A DNA stretch of 64,000 nucleotides from Jidongwangia harbinensis (GTDB lineage: Bacteria; Actinomycetota; Actinomycetes; Mycobacteriales; Micromonosporaceae): the NCBI RefSeq assembly GCF_020216025.1, contig NZ_JAIWNC010000027.1:1-64000 (forward strand), read 5' to 3'. Position 1 is the first letter of the stretch. Each line of letters begins with the position of its first letter. Both the position numbers and the translations under genes were made by a program. The notes beneath the pieces are model-generated. The model was not told the origin of the DNA and searched no databases. It worked only from the letters and a program-made list of their open reading frames with translations. Below are positions 60,754 through 64,000 of this stretch, one piece after another.

Positions 60754-61051
60754 ATGCCAGGCCGCAGTGCTGGTCACGGTGGTCGGGCCGCCGCTGTCTG
60801 GCTGGCAGATCGAGCTGCTCGCGCAGCCGCCGTGTGAACGGTGCCGCTCGCGTTCACGGTGATGGTGGCGGGCTCGCTGCTGACCCCCGGCCGGGTGCCC
60901 GCGGACGTGGGCGTGACAATGCTGGCGACTGCCCCCCCCCGGAGCCGCGTTAAAGAAACTTTAAGGAACGCTTGCTCAGCGTCATGAACTGCTGCACATC
61001 GTTGCTCGTATATCTCGGCACAAGCAATACGGGGCGAAGAGGGAGCCGTGC

Positions 61052-61978
61052 ATGTATCGAGGCGGAGTCAGCAGCTATCGACGCGGAGTCAGCAGCCGGA
61101 CGCGCAAGCTGGTGATTGGAGGTGCCGCCGCAGCGCTGCTCGGCTCGGCTCTCGCGGTCGGCACGGGGATGAGCCAAGCCGCCGAACAGGGCAACGCCGG
61201 AGTCAGCTCCGGTAACATTGACGCTTTGGTGCCGGCGTTGGGTTTCAGCCCGGGCGATCCGAACGCGACGGCCGACCGCGTGGGCCCCACCGGGGTAAAT
61301 GTTCCCGGTCGCTGCCCACCCACTCAAGCCCAAGTGAATGCGCAGGTAGCGCTCAAGAATGCGAGCCTTCCGAGTGGAACGGACCTTGAAAGCCGCATCC
61401 AACGTTTTGAAAAGACCTTGTCGGCGATTCAAGACTTGAAGTGCCCCGCATCGTCCACGACTTTGCTGGGCCGCTTGAATTCCTTGACCGCGCTGCGGGC
61501 AAACGTGAACCGCGATGACGTCCTGCGTGGTTTGGGTTTGAACGAGACGCCAGCGGATAAAGCCGTCGCCACAGGATCCGGTGACGCGGCCGCGAGCGAA
61601 GCGACGGGGAACGCCGGAGCCAGCTCCGGTAACGTTGACGCTTTGGTGCCGGCGCTGGGTTTCAGCCCGGGCGATCCGAACGCGACGGCCGACCGCGTGG
61701 GCCCCACCGGGGTAAACGTTCCCGGTCGCTGCCCACCCACTCAAGCCCAAGTGAACGCGCGGGTAGCGCTCAAGAATGCGAACCTTCCGAGTGGAACGGA
61801 CCTTGAAAGCCGCATCCAACGTTTTGAAAAGACCTTGTCGGCGATTCAAGACTTGAAGTGCCCCGCATCGTCCACGACTTTGCTGGGCCGCTTGAATTCC
61901 TTGACCGCGCTGCGGGCAAACGCGAACCGCGATGACGTCCTGCGTGGTTTGGGTTTGAACGAAACGCCAGCGGGATAA
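61052..61978 (+). CDS. Secreted protein with two tandem repeats, 3' frameshift
   Basis: A 308-residue exported protein of unknown role. A basic N-terminus and hydrophobic core (RKLVIGGAAAALLGSALAVG) form the signal peptide, cut near residue 44. Two nearly identical 120-residue units follow (about 48-168 and 187-307), each with IDALVPALGFSPGDP or VDALVPALGFSPGDP, GVNVPGRCPPTQAQVN, SRIQRFEKTLSAIQDLKCPA and DDVLRGLGLNETPA. At DNA level they are offset by 417 bp. In unit 2 an extra G after CCAGCGG turns GCG GAT AAA into GCG GGA TAA. Without it the frame would run to 62078 with a Ser/Gly/Ala-rich tail. AGAGGGAG precedes the ATG. Confidence 0.78.
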   Translation: MYRGGVSSYRRGVSSRTRKLVIGGAAAALLGSALAVGTGMSQAAEQGNAGVSSGNIDALVPALGFSPGDPNATADRVGPTGVNVPGRCPPTQAQVNAQVALKNASLPSGTDLESRIQRFEKTLSAIQDLKCPASSTTLLGRLNSLTALRANVNRDDVLRGLGLNETPADKAVATGSGDAAASEATGNAGASSGNVDALVPALGFSPGDPNATADRVGPTGVNVPGRCPPTQAQVNARVALKNANLPSGTDLESRIQRFEKTLSAIQDLKCPASSTTLLGRLNSLTALRANANRDDVLRGLGLNETPAG

Positions 61979-62149
61979 AGCCGAAGGGAATGCGGCGCCG
62001 CAAACGCGCGCCAGCGAAGCAAGCGGCTCGCAGAGCGGCGCCGCGGACAACGGCAACCTGATCCTTCGCGGATCCTGATCCACCGCACGGAACCGCCTGG
62101 CCGGAGGCCCTCGCACCACGGGGGTCTCCGGCGCGTCCGTGTGTGGGCC

Positions 62150-62664
62150 ATGCGCGCGGTGATCTTCGGCTACTTCGGCACGCTGACCGATCCCGGCGCT
62201 GAGGAGTATCGCGAGCCCCTCGCGCACCGCACCGGCGAGCTGCTCGGCGTCTGCCGGCGTGCTCGGCGTCCTGGCGGGGCTCCGGCGGCGGGCCTTCCGG
62301 ATCGACCGCGTGTCGTCCGTCGCCCCGACCGGCGATCCCATGCACCGGCCCGATGACTTCGACCTTGCCGAGAGCTGGCGCGCGATCGCGGACGAGGTCG
62401 ACCGCAAGCGAACGCCCCTCGAGGCGCGGGCGGTGTGCGCGCCCCACGGGATAGGCGTGCTCCGGATGGGGTTCGGCGGTCGGCTCGAGGTGGGAGGCTC
62501 CACGACCGACGGCCGGATCGAGGTCGTGATCCGCGGCAACGACGAAGGCATACTCGCCGGCGAGCTTGCCGGGCTGGTCGAATGGATCGAGGTGACCGGC
62601 CCCGCTGGGCGTGCGCGACCGCCTGGCCTCGATCGGCAACGCGCTCGTCGACCGGTACGGCTGA
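62150..62664 (+). pseudogene. Chimeric remnant of a HAD-like and a WYL-domain gene
   Basis: The left part (about 62150-62251) encodes the N-terminus of a HAD hydrolase: MRAVIFGYFGTLTDPGAEEY, with a Gly in place of the nucleophile Asp. Right after it (about 62262-62664) a C-terminal WYL-regulator fragment appears: FRIDRVSSVAPTGDPMHRPD, then FDLAESWRAIADEVDRKRTP and VLRMGFGGRLEVGG. One frameshift near 62600 is needed to reach the natural end VRDRLASIGNALVDRYG. Neither gene is complete, so the locus is a scar of deletions. Confidence 0.75.
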
Positions 62665-62759
62665 GACTCACACGGACGTCGTCCGGCAGAGCGATAACCG
62701 CAGCACCCCCGAGCAGGGGTCGACGTCGACGCACGCTCATCGGCGAGTGAGTGAATTCC

Positions 62760-62839
62760 GCGAACTGGTAAAACGTCCTGGCAGTGGGCTGCCGGGGACA
62801 GCGACTGGGCGGCTCGCATGGTGCACCGTCCGCCCCACT
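62760..62839 (+). repeat. Dispersed repeat copy R7
   Basis: An 80-bp copy starting GCGAACTGGTAAAACGTCCT and ending GGCTCGCATGGTGCACCGTC then CGCCCCACT. The right-hand tail GATCTTGCGTGCGAACCG runs into a strong hairpin. It is the rightmost copy in the window. Confidence 0.88.
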
Positions 62840-62852
62840 TTGATCTTGCGTG

Positions 62853-62888
62853 CGAACCGCCGTCCCAGCTGTTCGGGACGGCGGTTCG
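62853..62888. terminator. Strong hairpin adjoining repeat R7
   Basis: CGAACCGCCGTCCC (62853-62866) and GGGACGGCGGTTCG (62875-62888) form a perfect 14-bp stem with an eight-base loop. It could end transcription from either side. 62889-63200 holds no gene I can support. Confidence 0.7.
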
Positions 62889-63200
62889 TCACAATGGGCG
62901 CCGGTAGGGCGTTCTGTTGGGCCGGCATGCGTCCGGTCGACTTTGTCGACTTGGCCGGCGCCTGCCACGCCGTCGGGTCGGAGGCGACCGCTTGCCTACC
63001 GATCGGCACGACCACTCCGGGATTTGGGCCGGGCGAGCGTCGTCTGCCGGGCGGCTGCTGAGCGGCCACGGCTCGACTGGAGCCGGTACGGCGGGGGGTG
63101 AGGCGCGAAGTCGAGCAGGGCTGTTCTGGCCGGCCGCCGCCTCGCGTGTGAGGCCGCGGAGTAGGGGAGAAGACCGTCTGCCGGCCGCCGGGAGATGGGT

Positions 63201-63611
63201 TCACTCCTGGCCGGGACTCGCCGTGGGTAGCCCCGCTGCCTTGGCGCTGTCGAGTAGTCGCCGGTCGTAGGTGACGAAGGCCAGCAACTCCGACCCGGAC
63301 TCATTGGTCAGGACCTGTGCGGTGGCGAGGTGGATGGCGCCGAGGCTGCGCAGTGTCGGTTCCGCAAAGGCGGCCGCTGTTGCGCGGATCGTGTTGTCGA
63401 TCTCCAGCCGGAACAGCCGCCCGACTGCGGCCGGCACGCCGACCAGTGCCTGTGGGGCTGACCGGCGCAACGCCCTGGGCACTTCGACCTCCACGAGAGC
63501 CGATGAGACGAGAGGTGCATCGCTGTGGGTATTGAGCCAGGCGACGAGTTCGGCGCTGTGTGCCTCCTGGCGGACGAGTTTGACGACGGCGGCGGAGTCG
63601 AGATAGATCAC
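63201..63611 (-). CDS. vapC: VapC-type PIN-domain toxin 2 lacking one catalytic Asp
   Basis: A 136-residue PIN protein: Asp5 (MIYLDSAAVVKL), Glu43 (SSALVEVEVPRAL) and Asp116 (FVTYDRRLL) are in place. In the motif usually read LRSLDAIHLATA the Asp is replaced by Gly91 (codon GGC at 63339-63341), so the metal site lacks an acidic ligand. The toxin is likely weak or inactive. Its start overlaps the antitoxin stop (ATGA). Confidence 0.9.
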   Translation of the reverse strand: MIYLDSAAVVKLVRQEAHSAELVAWLNTHSDAPLVSSALVEVEVPRALRRSAPQALVGVPAAVGRLFRLEIDNTIRATAAAFAEPTLRSLGAIHLATAQVLTNESGSELLAFVTYDRRLLDSAKAAGLPTASPGQE

Positions 63612-63886
63612 CAGCGCTCCTCATCGCGCATCTCGGCGAGTGTCGCGGCGACGTCGATGTCATCGTCACCGAACTTCGGTGGCAGAGGAACTGGACCGCT
63701 GCCGACAGGGGGAAGCGCCCGTCCTGCGGCTACCAGTTTTGCGAGGGCGGATCGGTCCTCGCCCACCGGCACCAGTCGGGCGACTGGATGCCCTCGGTCC
63801 GTGATTTCGACGGTTTCACCGCCGCTGACTCGGGCCAGCACTTGACTGGTGTTCTGGTTCAACTCTCGGACACCGATGCGCTCCAT
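63608..63886 (-). CDS. vapB: Phd/YefM-family antitoxin 2
   Basis: A 92-residue antitoxin: MERIGVRELNQNTSQVLARV, then SGGETVEITDRGHPVARLVP and a Pro-rich, acidic tail ending AATLAEMRDEERW that should cap the toxin. ATG 63886 was chosen because the longer frame to 63907 starts inside the operator palindrome. It is the first gene of the pair. Confidence 0.9.
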   Translation of the reverse strand: MERIGVRELNQNTSQVLARVSGGETVEITDRGHPVARLVPVGEDRSALAKLVAAGRALPPVGSGPVPLPPKFGDDDIDVAATLAEMRDEERW

Positions 63887-63895
63887 GCGGTATTG

Positions 63896-63914
63896 GTAGA
63901 ACACCATGTTCTAC
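63896..63914 (-). promoter_or_regulatory. Operator palindrome of vapBC pair 2
   Basis: GTAGAACA and TGTTCTAC form perfect 8-bp arms around a CCA centre, ending nine bases before the antitoxin start. Likely the autoregulatory site. 63915-64000 shows nothing I can name. Confidence 0.7.
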
Positions 63915-64000
63915 ATCCAAGGCTTCGAGTGCCGGCGCGAGTGGCTCCTGACGGCCGCATCCGCCATGGCTGCGGTGGGCGCCCCGTGCGGTTGCGTTAC

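Noticed and set aside
45631..62839. CRISPR array as explanation for the dispersed repeats
   Set aside because: Units are about 80 bp, diverged, and separated by hundreds to thousands of bases that contain genes. No cas gene is present.
60950..62968. A 672-codon minus-strand frame over the secreted repeat protein
   Set aside because: Its repeats mirror the tandem units on the other strand, it shows no family pattern, and the plus frame has a signal peptide and a ribosome-binding site.

Overview
The window is high-GC actinobacterial DNA. The gene content and order (glyS, an XdhC-like gene, a Dus-family gene, dgt, dnaG, several roadblock/LC7 genes, GTG starts and four-base gene overlaps) fit a Micromonosporaceae chromosome such as Actinoplanes or a relative. 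That assignment is inference from gene content, not from a database match.

Positions 1-38.6 kb are mostly stable chromosome. In order: a thiamine-type ECF transporter (ykoE-like S component, double ATPase, EcfT) under a TPP riboswitch; a hydrolase and small membrane proteins; a five-gene zinc operon (znuA-znuC-znuB-arsR-zur) with a perfect Zur-box palindrome before znuA; glyS; an XdhC-like gene; a dihydrouridine synthase; a DUF2786 protein; an operon of three roadblock/LC7 proteins plus one DUF4388 protein; dgt; dnaG; an ABC-2 exporter; a YihY/BrkB protein; and a sugar-uptake and catabolism cluster (ROK regulator, ribose-type ABC transporter, Gfo/Idh dehydrogenase, EboE-like TIM barrel, sugar isomerase). 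The EboE-like gene is preceded by a 41-codon Cys/Thr-rich peptide ORF that overlaps it. tRNA-Asn, an FAD oxidoreductase and an SMP-30 lactonase follow.

From a CAT-anticodon tRNA at 38.6 kb to the right edge the DNA is accessory and mosaic. A serine recombinase abutting the tRNA carries one in-frame amber codon. It is followed by a replication-relaxation gene, a GntR regulator directly upstream of a CHAT (caspase-like) protease gene, a large HTH-bearing protein, a candidate PD-(D/E)XK protein, two tyrosine-recombinase 3' remnants, four toxin-antitoxin pairs, two LacI regulators, a tandem esterase, a hydroxypyruvate isomerase/dehydrogenase pair, a secreted duplicated protein with a frameshift, and fragments of nucleosidase, HAD and WYL genes.

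The most unusual feature is a family of about 80-bp direct repeats. I found eight copies between 45.6 and 62.8 kb, all in the same orientation, and most sit at the boundaries of gene cassettes. Three consecutive toxin-antitoxin pairs (VapBC, HigBA, HigBA) each lie between two of these repeats. This looks like a repeat-delimited cassette array or a residue of serial site-specific insertion, and I cannot assign it to a known element.
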